Below, one piece after another: positions 9,581 through 19,345 of a stretch of DNA of 64,000 bases. A program made the translations under genes and the position numbers. Position 1 is the first letter of the stretch. Each line of letters starts with the position of its first letter. Under the pieces are notes generated by a model that worked only from the letters and a program-made list of their open reading frames with translations, searched no databases and had not been told where the DNA came from. The stretch lies in assembly GCF_001039355.2 (NCBI RefSeq), contig NW_019775440.1, positions 230,388 through 294,387 of the forward strand, read 5' to 3'. This stretch comes from Lingula anatina (Eukaryota > Brachiopoda > Lingulata > Lingulida > Lingulidae).

Positions 9581-11819
9581 CTGACATATATTTATGTGAA
9601 TTGTTGCACACTGTGTTGTAAATGTAAACCTTATCCTTACTTGCCCTAGTTCAGTCTTCTGTGATGAAAGAAAAGAAACCATGGATAACTTCAAGTGTGA
9701 TATAAAAATGTGAGAGGTTTTCAACTAATTGATGCAAAGAAAGCTAAAATTTAGATGGGTCATTGCTGAAATTTCAAGGTCATGTGGTTTTGTCTCCTTT
9801 TATGATTCGTAATGGAATCAGTTGTGACTTTGTCCTAACATGGGTGACTTGACAAGTTCTCTGGCACATTCTTCATTTATGGTGCATTACAGAAGTCGGT
9901 GGTTGATAGAAATGTTTTCGTGCATCTGTTGAGTCGGAAGTCTGACGTTAATGGAATTGAAATTGAGTGATTTGAATTTAGTTCTGACAGTATTAGATGT
10001 TTGTTGTGTAGTGTATATACATATATATTCTTCTTGTAAAACACAATGGACAAAAGAGTGCAGTGTAGGACAGGAGGGGAGAGAGAGAGAGAGAGAGAGA
10101 AAGAGAGGGGGGGTGGCAAACAGGACAATGCAGTTGCTCTCTTAACCTTATCTTGTGTTCCGGTCAATTCTTTAATCTAACATAATAAGGACAATCACTA
10201 GACTGCTCTCTGATATCTGTCAAACAAAGTATTTGTTTAATCCAGAAAAAATATTTCTTTTAACAAAGCTTGACATGGCACATTGGTCTTGAACATCCCA
10301 TACTTCCACACCTGTTATAAGAAATTGTTTATTTTCCAAAGGTCATGGATAATGGGTTCATTTTAAAATATTTGAAATGTTTTGGACTTTGAAAGTGGAA
10401 AAGGTTAAATTGTTTTAAACTTTGAGAAATAAAACAGAATGAGAGATTACACTCTTATGTTGTCAATAAGCAAAATGTTGAAATTGTGTTAAGATTCCTG
10501 TTATTTATATCAGAACTGTATCGGAATAGTTTGTTTCTTTTTAAACTTTAATTGATATACTTAATTTTTGCTATGGATGGAGTGGAGTCAGGCATTGGTT
10601 TCAATTCTTTAAACCGTAATGGGTAGAATAAAAACGAATCTTTGGGAAAAGTTTTTCAAATGATGAATTTGCCTTTTATTGTAAGTAGGGAAAAAGTTAA
10701 AAGGTCGATTTTTTCACTTCATAATTAGGGCAGTGTAATGTGGCACATAATTGAATGGTGAAAGTTGACTGATGAAAAAACAAGATGGATGTTTCTGACT
10801 CCAGATAGCAACACTGGGACCTCTGAGTTTCCTTTTGAGCTTCAGTTAAACATTTTTCACATTTACATTTATTTAGTCTTTGGTAAAATAGAATCCAAAT
10901 ATATAATGAAATTACACCATTTTATCATTTTTGTAACTGTTAACTTAGTATTCATTGCAATACAAAATAGAAACCAGGTCTTTTGAAGGGTCGAAATGGT
11001 CAGTTTTAAGACTCAGAGATGTGTTGTAAAAAATTAATTATAAAAAAGGGGGAGGGGTGATGCCTGTCTAAAATTCTGCTTTTTCTGAACTGATATTCAC
11101 ATCTCTGTGACAAGAGCTTGATGTATCTGGTTATTTTCCATGAAACTCATTTTATACAACCATTCTGAAAAAATAAGAAAAAACAAGCAGCAACTCGTAA
11201 CAGCCTACTTGTTTATCGTGATGTCAATTCTCAAACCTTTTGTTCGCACCTTAGAACAATGTGTTGGCGGAATGGTGTTGTGGACCCAGCGTTGAAAGGC
11301 ACAGATGTCTGTTTTAACTTCACAACATTCTTTTGGTTGTAGCACGTTTTCCAGTCAGCCAAGTGTGAAATCAGAAAAGCTAGATGCTCGCTGATTGAGG
11401 ATTTCCCTATGTTTTCATCCAGAATGGTGTTCAGTTGTTGTGTGTTGTTTTTGATTGATTGCCTAAGGGTGTTTTTTTTCTCAAAATAAGATTAAATTTT
11501 AGCTTATAATTTGTTTTATTGTTCCATACTTTTGAGTTGAATTGTGATTTGTATGCTGCAAATTTTTTAGTGTGTAATGTACTTTGAAAAAAATATATTC
11601 TAATAAAATTTAAGAGAGAGAGTGTGCAAAACGTATTGCCTAGCTATTAGTGCCAAGCTTTATATTATTTTTAGATATTTATGAATAATTTTCTTTTTAA
11701 CAGGACTGATAGCATGTGTGAATATATTTAAATTACGATACATTTAATTTCAGAAACACTTATCCAATAAAGATATAGAAAAATTACAAGCATTTGCCAA
11801 AGAATCAGAAGCAGAACTG
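349..11819 (+). CDS. DARS2: Mitochondrial aspartyl-tRNA synthetase, partial (10 exons, both ends missing)
   Basis: Ten exons join in one open frame of about 356 residues. The coding segments are 349-515, 796-894, 1883-1981, 2244-2367, 2737-2783, 2959-3030, 4522-4626, 8421-8600, 9055-9162 and 11754-11819, all with AG/GT boundaries and compatible phases. The enzyme charges mitochondrial tRNA(Asp) with aspartate in the matrix. The N-terminal part (THSCGELR, then VVLCGWL) is the OB-fold anticodon-binding domain. [19 protein letters not shown] matches class II motif 1 and the following loop, and [17 protein letters not shown] is motif 2. [11 protein letters not shown] followed by DIF and LSNKDIE opens the bacterial-type insertion (GAD) domain. 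This insertion indicates the mitochondrial/bacterial-type enzyme, not cytosolic DARS1. The targeting peptide is upstream of the window. Roughly the last 280-290 residues of a normal-length (about 645 aa) protein, including motif 3, were not found. Confidence 0.93.
796..894 (+). CDS. DARS2: DARS2 exon E2 (OB-fold)
   Basis: The exon has 33 codons between TTTCAG and GTAAGA, phase 0 at both ends. It reads [19 protein letters not shown] and then [14 protein letters not shown]. The final segment matches the GxVxxRPxGxxNP turn of bacterial-type AspRS. Confidence 0.92.
943..1500. mobile_element. TIR DNA element with TA target duplication (MITE-like), copy A
   Basis: The ends are inverted repeats of about 48 bp: the left end starts TTAGAGAGTTTCCGTTGCCG, and the reverse complement of the right end starts TTAGAGAGTTTCCGGTGCAG. 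A further shared stretch reads CGGCTAGATT. The dinucleotide TA flanks both ends (941-942 and 1501-1502), as for Tc1/mariner-type insertion. The 558-bp element is CpG-richer than the intron around it and encodes no transposase. It fills over half of the intron between E2 and E3. Its first 11 bases and TA flanks match the element at 46039-46637. Confidence 0.85.
1534..1693 (+). mobile_element. hAT-like miniature element, copy 1
   Basis: This copy matches the reverse complement of 3355-3522 over about 160 bp at roughly 80 percent by eye, with a gap of about 10 bases. Shared stretches include TTTTCAAGTTTACATTG, GGATCAACAAAGAT and AATATCTCTGG. The left end CAGGAACGGAT resembles the CAGGG(G/A)CGGAT termini of hAT elements, and the right end is decayed. 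No clean 8-bp target duplication was found. It lies in the intron between E2 and E3. Confidence 0.78.
1822..1875. repeat. (ATT)n microsatellite
   Basis: About 18 uninterrupted ATT units end just before the E3 acceptor (AG at 1881-1882). Confidence 0.97.
1883..1981 (+). CDS. DARS2: DARS2 exon E3 (end of OB-fold, hinge)
   Basis: The exon has 33 codons, phase 0 at both ends, with donor GTAAGTA. It reads [20 protein letters not shown] and then [13 protein letters not shown], matching the T-G-x-I-E-V segment and the domain linker. The acceptor is unusual: the upstream pyrimidine tract is replaced by an (ATT)n microsatellite that ends about seven bases before the AG. Confidence 0.92.
2244..2367 (+). 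CDS. DARS2: DARS2 exon E4 (start of catalytic domain)
   Basis: The exon follows TTTTTTCTAG and ends in G|GTAATA. It reads [19 protein letters not shown], then [19 protein letters not shown], then NKL. The R-x-x-Y-R-Y-L-D-I-R stretch is the class IIb signature that leads into motif 1. It ends with one base of the next codon, a glycine split between E4 and E5. Confidence 0.93.
2368..2736 (+). other. DARS2 intron E4-E5, no feature seen
   Basis: This is AT-rich intronic sequence with no repeat, open frame or RNA gene that I can support. Confidence 0.6.
2737..2783 (+). CDS. DARS2: DARS2 exon E5 (motif 1)
   Basis: This short 47-base exon carries [16 protein letters not shown] (first residue split), class II motif 1 and the following strand. 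The acceptor is TTTTCAG and the donor GTACGT. A G-rich run lies about 20 bases inside the next intron. Confidence 0.92.
2959..3030 (+). CDS. DARS2: DARS2 exon E6 (flipping-loop region)
   Basis: The exon has 24 codons, phase 0 at both ends, reading [20 protein letters not shown] then SPQQ. The G-A-x-E-F and F-Y-x-L-P-Q-S-P-Q segments help bind the tRNA acceptor end and aspartyl-adenylate in AspRS. The donor GTGAGA is followed by a TG-rich stretch. Confidence 0.93.
3031..4521 (+). other. DARS2 intron E6-E7
   Basis: The intron contains a degenerate TG-rich stretch (about 3036-3160), the hAT-like element at 3355-3522 and an AG-rich stretch (about 4123-4152). The short open frames in it look fortuitous. 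Confidence 0.6.
3355..3522 (-). mobile_element. hAT-like miniature element, copy 2 (inverted relative to copy 1)
   Basis: The ends are CAGGGACGGATCCAG and, on the reverse strand, CAGGGGCGGATTTAG, typical short hAT-type terminal inverted repeats. ACAAA occurs directly outside both ends, but a full 8-bp duplication is not clear. The interior contains repeated GTCTTCCGGAAGAC-type palindromes and no coding capacity. It lies in the intron between E6 and E7, in opposite orientation to the copy at 1534-1693. Confidence 0.82.
4522..4626 (+). CDS. DARS2: DARS2 exon E7 (motif 2)
   Basis: The exon has 35 codons, phase 0, reading [20 protein letters not shown] and then [15 protein letters not shown]. 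The arginine of YRDE is the expected motif 2 ATP-binding residue, and R-Q-P-E-F-T-Q is the strongly conserved AspRS continuation. Confidence 0.94.
4627..8420 (+). other. DARS2 intron E7-E8, no gene seen
   Basis: This 3.8-kb intron holds a poly-A tract near 5925-5949 and a mixed AAT/AGT microsatellite at about 8064-8117. Several 60-85 codon open frames occur on both strands, but none has splice context or recognisable similarity. Confidence 0.6.
8421..8600 (+). CDS. DARS2: DARS2 exon E8
   Basis: The exon has 60 codons, phase 0. It begins [20 protein letters not shown], passes through [18 protein letters not shown] and ends [11 protein letters not shown]. The D-I-E-M-S-F and P-F-P-R-M-T-Y-x-x-A-M-x-x-Y-G-x-D-K-P-D-x-R segments are AspRS hallmarks. 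The preceding intron of about 3.8 kb is the largest complete one seen. Confidence 0.94.
8601..9054 (+). other. DARS2 intron E8-E9, no feature seen
   Basis: This is AT-rich intron sequence ending in TTTCTCAG. I see nothing else in it. Confidence 0.6.
9055..9162 (+). CDS. DARS2: DARS2 exon E9 (insertion domain start)
   Basis: The exon has 36 codons, phase 0, reading [20 protein letters not shown] and then [16 protein letters not shown]. This aligns with the start of the GAD-type insertion that separates motifs 2 and 3 in bacterial and mitochondrial AspRS. The donor is GTAAAA. Confidence 0.87.
9181..9219. repeat. (AAAT)n microsatellite
   Basis: Tandem AAAT units start about 18 bases downstream of the E9 donor. 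Confidence 0.9.
9532..9579. repeat. (AG)n microsatellite
   Basis: Twenty-four uninterrupted AG units. The serine/leucine and arginine/glutamate open frames across it are artefacts of the repeat. Confidence 0.97.
10032..10110 (+). repeat. Short repeat flank plus (AG)n, copy 1
   Basis: TCTTGTAAAACACAATGGAC at 10032 is followed 48 bases later by an (AG)n tract. The same flank (one base different) with nearly the same spacing occurs at 25261. This suggests a small dispersed repeat ending in an AG microsatellite. Confidence 0.55.
11754..11819 (+). CDS. DARS2: DARS2 exon E10 (last exon found)
   Basis: The exon has 22 codons, phase 0, reading [20 protein letters not shown] and then EL. It resembles the (Y)LKNKDIE-type helix of the insertion domain in vertebrate DARS2. 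It ends at a consensus GTAAGT donor, so splicing to a further phase-0 exon is expected. Read-through of the intron would stop after three codons. No continuing exon was recognised to the end of the window. Confidence 0.85.
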
Positions 11820-14800
11820 GTAAGTTTATAGTTTCTATTTTAGATATTTTTAATGCATGGTATTTGAACACATTGAAAGTCAGAGGTACAAGCATATACT
11901 AGTGTGTCACAAGCCCAAACAAAGCAAGGTTTCTGGTAAAACAATGCTGGCTTTTTAAAAAAGAAAGCAAGAAAAGAATATCCTTCTTATATGAGCACAT
12001 AATGATTTAAAATGAAGATCCAAACCTCTTCACTTTTGCTGCTGAGACACTGGGAGATGTTCATTTACCAAGCCATGTTGTAGGTTGATTGACAAATATA
12101 TTTTCCATAGCAGGAGATATTTCTTTTAGTTTTCTGACTTCAAATATAACCAACATTTCGCAGCTGGGATGTAACAAAAACTTTTGAATAACATTGTTGA
12201 AATACAGGCATTATGGTTGGAGTTTACTCAGTTGTTAAACACATTACTTAATTAAAAATGAGATTTGAGAAAAATTCTAATGGAATTGCCACCCTTGTAC
12301 CAAAAATCCAATTGAACTGGGCTGTATTGCATTGCTGTTGGAATGGTGCTGTGTGACAAAAAAAAAAAAAACTTTATTATTCCATGAAAATGTTTTTGGT
12401 TAATTCTAAAATTCTAGGGATAGAATGATAAATTCGATGTAGTATTACTTTAGATTTGATCCTAATAAAAGCAAACCCTTCCCCTGTACTTCTCCCCAAC
12501 CCCTCTCCCATAAAAGACCGCCTTCCACTTTTACATTTAAATACATAGCTCAATACATCAAATTTTGCACTTAGACTTGGAAGCTCACAAAACAAGATAA
12601 GACATGGAAACAGATATGTTCTGTTGTCTGAAGTGGAACAAATTAATTTATGTGTTGTCTTTTAACTGAACCATTGAGACTGGGTTGGGTTTAGCTTCCT
12701 GCTTAGCATTGTTTTCTGATAAACTGATCGGACTTCCACTACAAGGACTAATCACATTGGGAGGAAGGAAGGAAATACATCTTTGAGTAGTCGCCTCCAT
12801 GAGGAATTTAATTATGGAATCTGAGATTCTTCCAGAAGATGTTTTTGTGTTTGTTACTTTGTCTTGGGACTTTTTGTTTTTAGAAATATAGGAACAGGTC
12901 TTGCGTGGAAATGATCAGAGAAACTCAGTATTTGTTGAGTGAACCTTATCCACTGAAGGTTCATTGGCTTCACTAATTAATTTTTTTTCAAACTCAGTCC
13001 AAGTAATTTGGTTAAGTAAACATTATAAAATTTCAGCTTAGGAATCTTGTTATTTCGATCAAATCTGCAGCCTAGATAGGAACATAGGCTGTAAAATGTT
13101 TGTTGCTATTTTCTTGACTTGAATAGTTAAATTAACAAAAAGAGAAGTAGGTATAGGTAGCATTTTTTTAGTTCAGAAAGATACATTTTTGGTTTTCTTG
13201 AATTTGTCATTTTTTCTGCTCTCTTGCACTGTAAATTATTTTTCTTCATCACCCAGACTGTGAAAGACCATAGCCCCTGATGGTTGAATGGGACTTTCAC
13301 CTACTGCCTAAAATGATTTTCAAAAATATTTCAGTGATTTGCTGCACAAATGTTTTATTTCCTTTCATTCGAAGTATGCTCACTGTATAAGTTTATGGTG
13401 TTCTTGTTTGAATATCAGCTGATGATTCTGAAATATTTGACACAATATTTAAAAAAATGCCTTGTCATTTTGGAACATTTTTCTTCCTAAATATTTGTTA
13501 TTTTGTTTTGGAATATAAATAATAAAAACATAGGTATGTGTAGCCCTTTGGTTTTGAACTCACAAGTACACAAAAATGAGTTTTCTTTTCAACAAATATT
13601 TTTGACAAATTTAATCAGGGAATAAAGTTCTCTTTGTGTATGATATCTGCACTGCAAGGATCCTCTGACGATAGATGACCATTCTTGAGGCATAGTGTCT
13701 CCGTTATTGAAAATTGTCTGTCATTTTTTTACAGACTGTCCATTGATTTAACAAAAAATGTCTCATCAGCCTGTGGTCAGGAGATGGTCACTCTGGTCAA
13801 AGATTGGTCACTTTGTTGTTCAGTCATTTGGTTTCCCAGTGTGACACTCCGCAGGTGACAGCCTTTATTTGTCACAGGTATCACATTTTCTTGCCAATAA
13901 AATAAATTTGAAAGGAAGATCTTGTAGAAGTTAAGGCCAGAAAGTTGTCTTTGTCACTAAATTAAAACTCTGCAGACTGCATTTGATAAATTGGCCAATA
14001 TTTGATATTTTTCAGAGATCACAAATGTTTCATTTTTTTCATTAATCAAGGATGCTTTTAATAATTATGATTTGATCTTGTTCTATGACTGATGCTTCAG
14101 ATGAAAAGAGGGAAATTACATTTTTTTCATTTTATTTCACAAACAGGATATTCAGTAATAAATTCATTTAGGAGACTTCTGTCTCACAGAGGCATTCTTA
14201 AATTTTTTTTTGCAATTCGAATTGGCATATTGTTATTTTTCAAAGAGGAAGGTTTGATATTACAATACAATTTTCAACTACAGGAGGTATCACAGAAATT
14301 TTAAAGGGGGTGTTTCATAATTAGGTCTCTCTTTTTTTAAATTGATTTGTTTTGAATGGGTTATCTGAGGATGGAATCTATGATATTTGAGTCCCAATCC
14401 AATTTGTCCACGATATTGCATGGCTGGATTGTCCACTGTTTTTACAGTTCATGAGATATGTCAAATAGAAACTTTGTCTGGCAGGTTATTTTTGATTTAC
14501 ACCCTACCGTCTCCAAGGGAATGGTTTTAATAACAGTATATGGGAAACAAAAAATAGATGCTGCGCAAATAATTTTGGAGAGGAAATTGAAATTTAATGA
14601 AGATATGACGTCGTTGTTGGTGGAACCCATCCCTTTGAAAAAAGTTTGAAAACAGGCCATTTATGGTAAATTGAAGATCTCTTTTGTTGGGACATTTTTC
14701 CTCTGGTTTTAGGGAAGAAAGGTTTTTTTTTTTTTGTGTGGTTTGCATGGGTATGTGAGTTTCAGGATTTTCAAGCAAATGAGGAGTGGATAAAATGTCC

Positions 14801-16854
14801 TCAGTTTTGTACACAGCCTTGATATAAATTCTCTAAAAATATCTCAGTACATGCTCAGTTTTTCCTTTTATCAGGGTTAATAAAAAATGCACATTTTTGG
14901 GGGCCCATTTCTTTTTAAATTCTTTAGATTACTGAACCCTGTCCTTATATATCTGCTCCCCTAGGGTGTCACTCCAAAATTCACCGCCCGTGACGCTAAC
15001 CTCTATTGTCAGGCAGTATAATGCTAGTTGGATTTTTAATGGAAAATAATGAGATTTTAAGTTGAACTGGAAACTGACATTGTTTGTCAGAATTGGGCTT
15101 GAAACAGGTGGTTGGGATGAAAATATTGACATGCATGAGAGCACCATAACATTATTTAAGCATTTCAGTTTATTTTTTGAGGGATTGGCAACCATTATGT
15201 AACTGTATTTTTTACAGATTAGTTCAAGATAAGAAGATGAGAGAGGTTATTCATATCTGTGGTCATGTTAATAACTTTACGTTGGTGAAAATGTTTATTT
15301 CTTGTCTCTTTTCTAAAGATGTTAAAACGTTTTTAAAGACACTGAACTTTTTTTTTACCTAAGGCATGCCATCGTGGCCCTTCATCAAAGGACCCTGATC
15401 ATATGATTTATGCAAATGATGATGAATCTCATGATTCATGCCTTAAAGATAAGGAAAATTTGGTCTCTTAAGAACTGATTTGCTTTTTTTTATCAAATTT
15501 TACATCAATAGCTAATTTTTTTTCCAGTTTCATCTCACCTAACACAACCGTAGCACAACTGACTCAATTTCCTCATGTTGCCTAAACAATGGTAATGCAT
15601 TGTATCAACTCACTTATTGACTATTAAAATATTTGGGTTTATTGGCATTTATAATTAACTATGGAACAGAACATCCGAAAAAAAAAAAAATCTAATTTGG
15701 GCACTCATAAATTTTATTGAGACTATTGAAATGATGGTTACTGCCAGGTTCAATTTAGACTTAAAAGCCTTGAAGACTAGACGATCATTTAATTTATATC
15801 CAGATGTGAGATAAAGCAAGGGTCATAGTATTCTAAGGGTGCCCCTAGACCCCAGTCTTTATTAATTTGTCTCTAGTGAGAACATTTATAACTTTTGATG
15901 TCTATTTAAGGAGACAAGTGTACCAGAAATAAAAGGGATAAATGGATAAGTATCGATTCTGAAAACGGCTGCTGTGTGTCTTTAATTTCTTTTGCATTGA
16001 TCGGAAATTTTGGTTTTGATATAGATTGTGCCTTCTGTAAAGGTTAGTTTTAAGCTGTGATAGGATAATTTGTACAATTTGTGCATGAATTACTGTGAGA
16101 CTTTTTGTGATGTTTTGGTCAACATTTGAGCTTTTAACAAAACTTTTTATAGAGAAGTAAGCATGAAAAATGCAGTGATACATACTTAGTTTATGGCTTT
16201 TTTTTACAAAACTGTACTTATACATGAACAGCAAACATTAAACATCCCTTTGAAGATGAATATTCATGGGTTACAATAAAACAAAACCAATTTACCATAG
16301 GCATTTCTACTAGATGTTGAAATGTTTGAAACAAGAAAAATTTTGGATAGATGTCACTGCAGCAGCAGAAGACCATATTTACCACCAATATGGCAAACAA
16401 GTACTGAAAATCTTCAGCTTCACTAAATCCTTGTTGACAAATATAACATCTTGGGATATGATAATGTAATATTTTCAAGAATGAAAATTAACTTCTGTTC
16501 CAAAAAGATTATTCTTTAAAGGTAATAAAAAATGCATGTGAAAGAACCTCACCATGATATTTCCATTCTCCGAAACATCTTATATGTGCCAATTCAGACC
16601 TTCATGCTGATAAACATCTTTACATGAAAGTTTAGCTGATTCCGAAGCATACTTAATGTCATTATCTTCTGAGCCTTTTTGGCATGCAATTTGGTAGCTA
16701 TGACATCTCACAATTTCACAGAAATTTTAAATAAAGCCATGCTTGGCAAGTATATTTTGAATGTCAGGAAGGCAGATGTCATTTGTAATGACTCTCAATT
16801 ATTATTTTTTTCAATTTTTTTCTCATTTCCGTTGTCATGAATAGAGAAAGTATA
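11820..16854. other. Non-coding stretch after the last DARS2 exon found
   Basis: This is AT-rich sequence with scattered poly-A and poly-T runs. I looked for the missing DARS2 motifs (G-E-H-N, P-F-T-x-P-H, G-G-G-S-x-R, G-x-A-x-G-L-D-R) and found none. Open frames of up to about 110 codons at 14.4-16.5 kb lack splice context or recognisable domains. Confidence 0.55.
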
Positions 16855-17080
16855 AGAGACCATTCCCACAGATATGTAGATCGATCTATCCCTCTGGGGA
16901 GTCTCACTAGATTGCTGTCAGCTTAACCGGGTTAAATGTCTGTCCCGCCTACTAAAAGCTGTAAGGGGGTAATTAACTTTTGTACGTGCCCGGCTCCCAG
17001 AAGCTGACAGCAATTTAGCGTGAACCCCCAGGGAGTTAGGTCGATCCAGATGGATCGATCTAAATGTGGGAACCCAGTCT
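16855..17080. mobile_element. Short foldback MITE with TA target duplication
   Basis: The 226-bp element has arms of about 70 bp. The left arm contains TTCCCACAGATATGTAGATC and ends ATTGCTGTCAGCTT. The reverse complement of the right arm starts AGACTGGGTTCCCACATTTA, contains AGATCGATCCATC and also ends ATTGCTGTCAGCTT. TA flanks both ends (16853-16854 and 17081-17082). It has no coding capacity and its termini differ from those of the two 560-600 bp elements in this window. Confidence 0.85.
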
Positions 17081-19345
17081 TAGTTTAAATTCTTGAATGT
17101 TAACAAAAATGCATCTCCTGTAGTGCACTTTACAGAAATTTCAACATCACTCTTAGTAGTGACTTCCATTAACAAAATGAAATGTGTCAACTTTAGGGAT
17201 TGTACCCCATTAAACATGTAAAGCAAATGGTACGTATAACACTGGAGAGGTTTTATCAGTTTGTGACACATGCTGTAAGTTACAGAGCACTTAAAAAAGC
17301 AATCTCTCCGATACATTAAAGCTTCATCATAGTAACTTCTATATTGAATAACAGTAATACTGCTCATATGGATAGAATTGTGATAGAAATTACATTCAGA
17401 TGGCAGGTCCAGCAGAGGGCAAAGTGCACTGTGGGACATCCCATATTCTCTATGCCGTTTTCTCATCTCCCCATTCTCTCTCCTCCTCTCTCTCCCCCCC
17501 CCCCCAATTAATTGTATAACAAGTGAAACATCAAGCAAAATTTCCACCTCAGTCCCCAACATATACATTGTTAATATTGTCCATGTCTACCTTTTTTAAT
17601 ATATATTTTTTTAAATCTACCACCACCCCTTAGCAAAGCCCTGCATCTGCCAGACAGTAAATGCATTATACTCTTTGTCCAAATATTCATTTAAAATTAT
17701 TTTAATTAAGGAAATGCATTGCAAGGTCATTTTTAGGCACAGCCTGTTTATTCAAAAACAGTAAATAATAAACAACAGCAATGGGTGGTTTCTGTGTAAG
17801 TTTTGGGTCTCCTAATGTAGCCATTTGTGGATACAAATTAAATATTCTCCAGACAAAGCTGCTTAAGTATGGCAATTGTCTCTGAATTATGGTGACAAAT
17901 CCATATTTCTTTTAATCACGTTGACTTTTAAACTCAAAACTGGCCACAGTCCCAGTTGGTGCACAATTCTGAAGCAACTTCTGGCTAGGCTGTGGAATCT
18001 GGTGGTCAGACTTATATATAAAGTCCTAGCAATTAGCTCATAGCATGGGCAAATGTCAACATATTTTTGTTCAAAATAATTAAATATTGATAGCAGAAAG
18101 CAATGTATTTACAATAAGGCATTATGTTTGATGAAATCTTCTCTCTAGGCAAAGAAGAATATTTTCAGATTTTGAGCAAATGTTTGAGTTGAAGCTAATA
18201 ATGATGATAGAATTAACTTGTATTTGATATGACAGATATTGTTATTATTACTATTATTATTTTGAATTGAAACCACTTATCACATATTTTATATACAGGA
18301 TACAAAATCACATTGAAAAGATAAGAAAGAAAAGAAAACTGCACCTTCAAAGAAAAAAAAAAACACTAGTATGGCCAGAAGGCAGAAACCCACAGCTATG
18401 GGTGCATTTACCTTAACTATCTCTGTTATCTCCATGTTAAAGGCAGTGAGTGATAACATTGCAAGTTTTTTAATATATGCCATTATTACTCATTTAAATG
18501 CATTACTCAAAGCGGTTTAAAACTGTTATGACCTCAGATGATATGCTGTAAAGAGGTCTGTTGAAGAGGGTAGCATATTCAAACTCATAATGTGACATGA
18601 ACTTCATGCCTTTTGAATTGAAGTATTGACCATAGGAAAAAATAAACACAGAGGAAAACATACCTAGAATTATTTTTGAAAATTACATGCTGATATTTGC
18701 TCAATAAATAGGTATATATATAGTATTGACAAGGTTTTTGATATGACGATCTATATACATTTTACAAAATATGCAGATTAGCCAACCTGCACTTATTGCT
18801 ATTTACATTAATAGTAGAAATATACAAAACTACATGCAACTCTTTGATCCACTTAGATCTTTGAATAATAACTTGTATTTTACAAAAAATCTTTCTTATA
18901 CAGTTAGGGAACTTGAATGTGACAGTACCAGGGGTGTTATTTTTTTCTGGGTCTTGTCATTGTTTTGCTCTTTTTTCTTAAAATATTCATAGTGCAATAT
19001 CCACATGTTGAATTCTGACAGGTTTTTTAATGTGCTGTCCATGCATCATGAACAATTTATAAAGTCTAGTAAAGTTGGCATAACCACACTTTCAAATTAC
19101 AGAAGAATGGATTGACCCTTTAACATGTATTACTTTATGGTTTTAACAAAAAAAAATCCATGCTAAAAATGTACAGAGTATATCCTTGTTCTTACAATGA
19201 ACACAGGAGCTGTGATCCACTGAAAAAGAGGAACAGAACATGACAAGAACCGAGAAACAGGTCTGTTGCTCTTGGATATGTTCAGTTTGTACACATATGA
19301 ATTGGGTAGTTATGGGAACTTTGAATACATATTAGAAGTACTATA
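17081..19345. other. Non-coding sequence and probable 3' UTR of the LRR gene
   Basis: The part next to 19345 should be the 3' UTR of the minus-strand LRR gene. An ATTAAA-type poly(A) signal reads on the minus strand at 19031-19026, and an AATAAA lies much farther away near 17746; I cannot tell which is used. A C run lies at 17494-17505. The 162-codon minus-strand open frame at 17080-17568 crosses that C run, has no recognised domain and is judged fortuitous. Confidence 0.4.

Larger units (their letters stand above)
9163..11753 (+). other. DARS2 intron E9-E10
   Basis: The intron holds an (AAAT)n tract (9181-9219), two (AG)n microsatellites (9532-9579 and 10080-10110), and a short flank next to the second that recurs near 25.26 kb. 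No gene is seen. Confidence 0.6.

Noticed and set aside
9458-10167. Serine/leucine-rich and arginine/glutamate-rich open frames
   Set aside because: They are translations of (AG)n microsatellites.
14443-14649. TTTTTACAG followed by a 63-codon frame, considered as the next DARS2 exon
   Set aside because: The peptide does not match any part of AspRS and the frame contains a stop soon after the acceptor.
17401-17506. Third copy of the flank found beside (AG)n tracts
   Set aside because: Only a loose GGGCAAAGTGCACTGTGGGAC resemblance, with the microsatellite on the opposite strand sense.
17080-17568. 162-codon minus-strand open frame
   Set aside because: It includes a glycine run made by a C homopolymer and an RE-rich part made by a CT-rich tract, with no domain or splice context.
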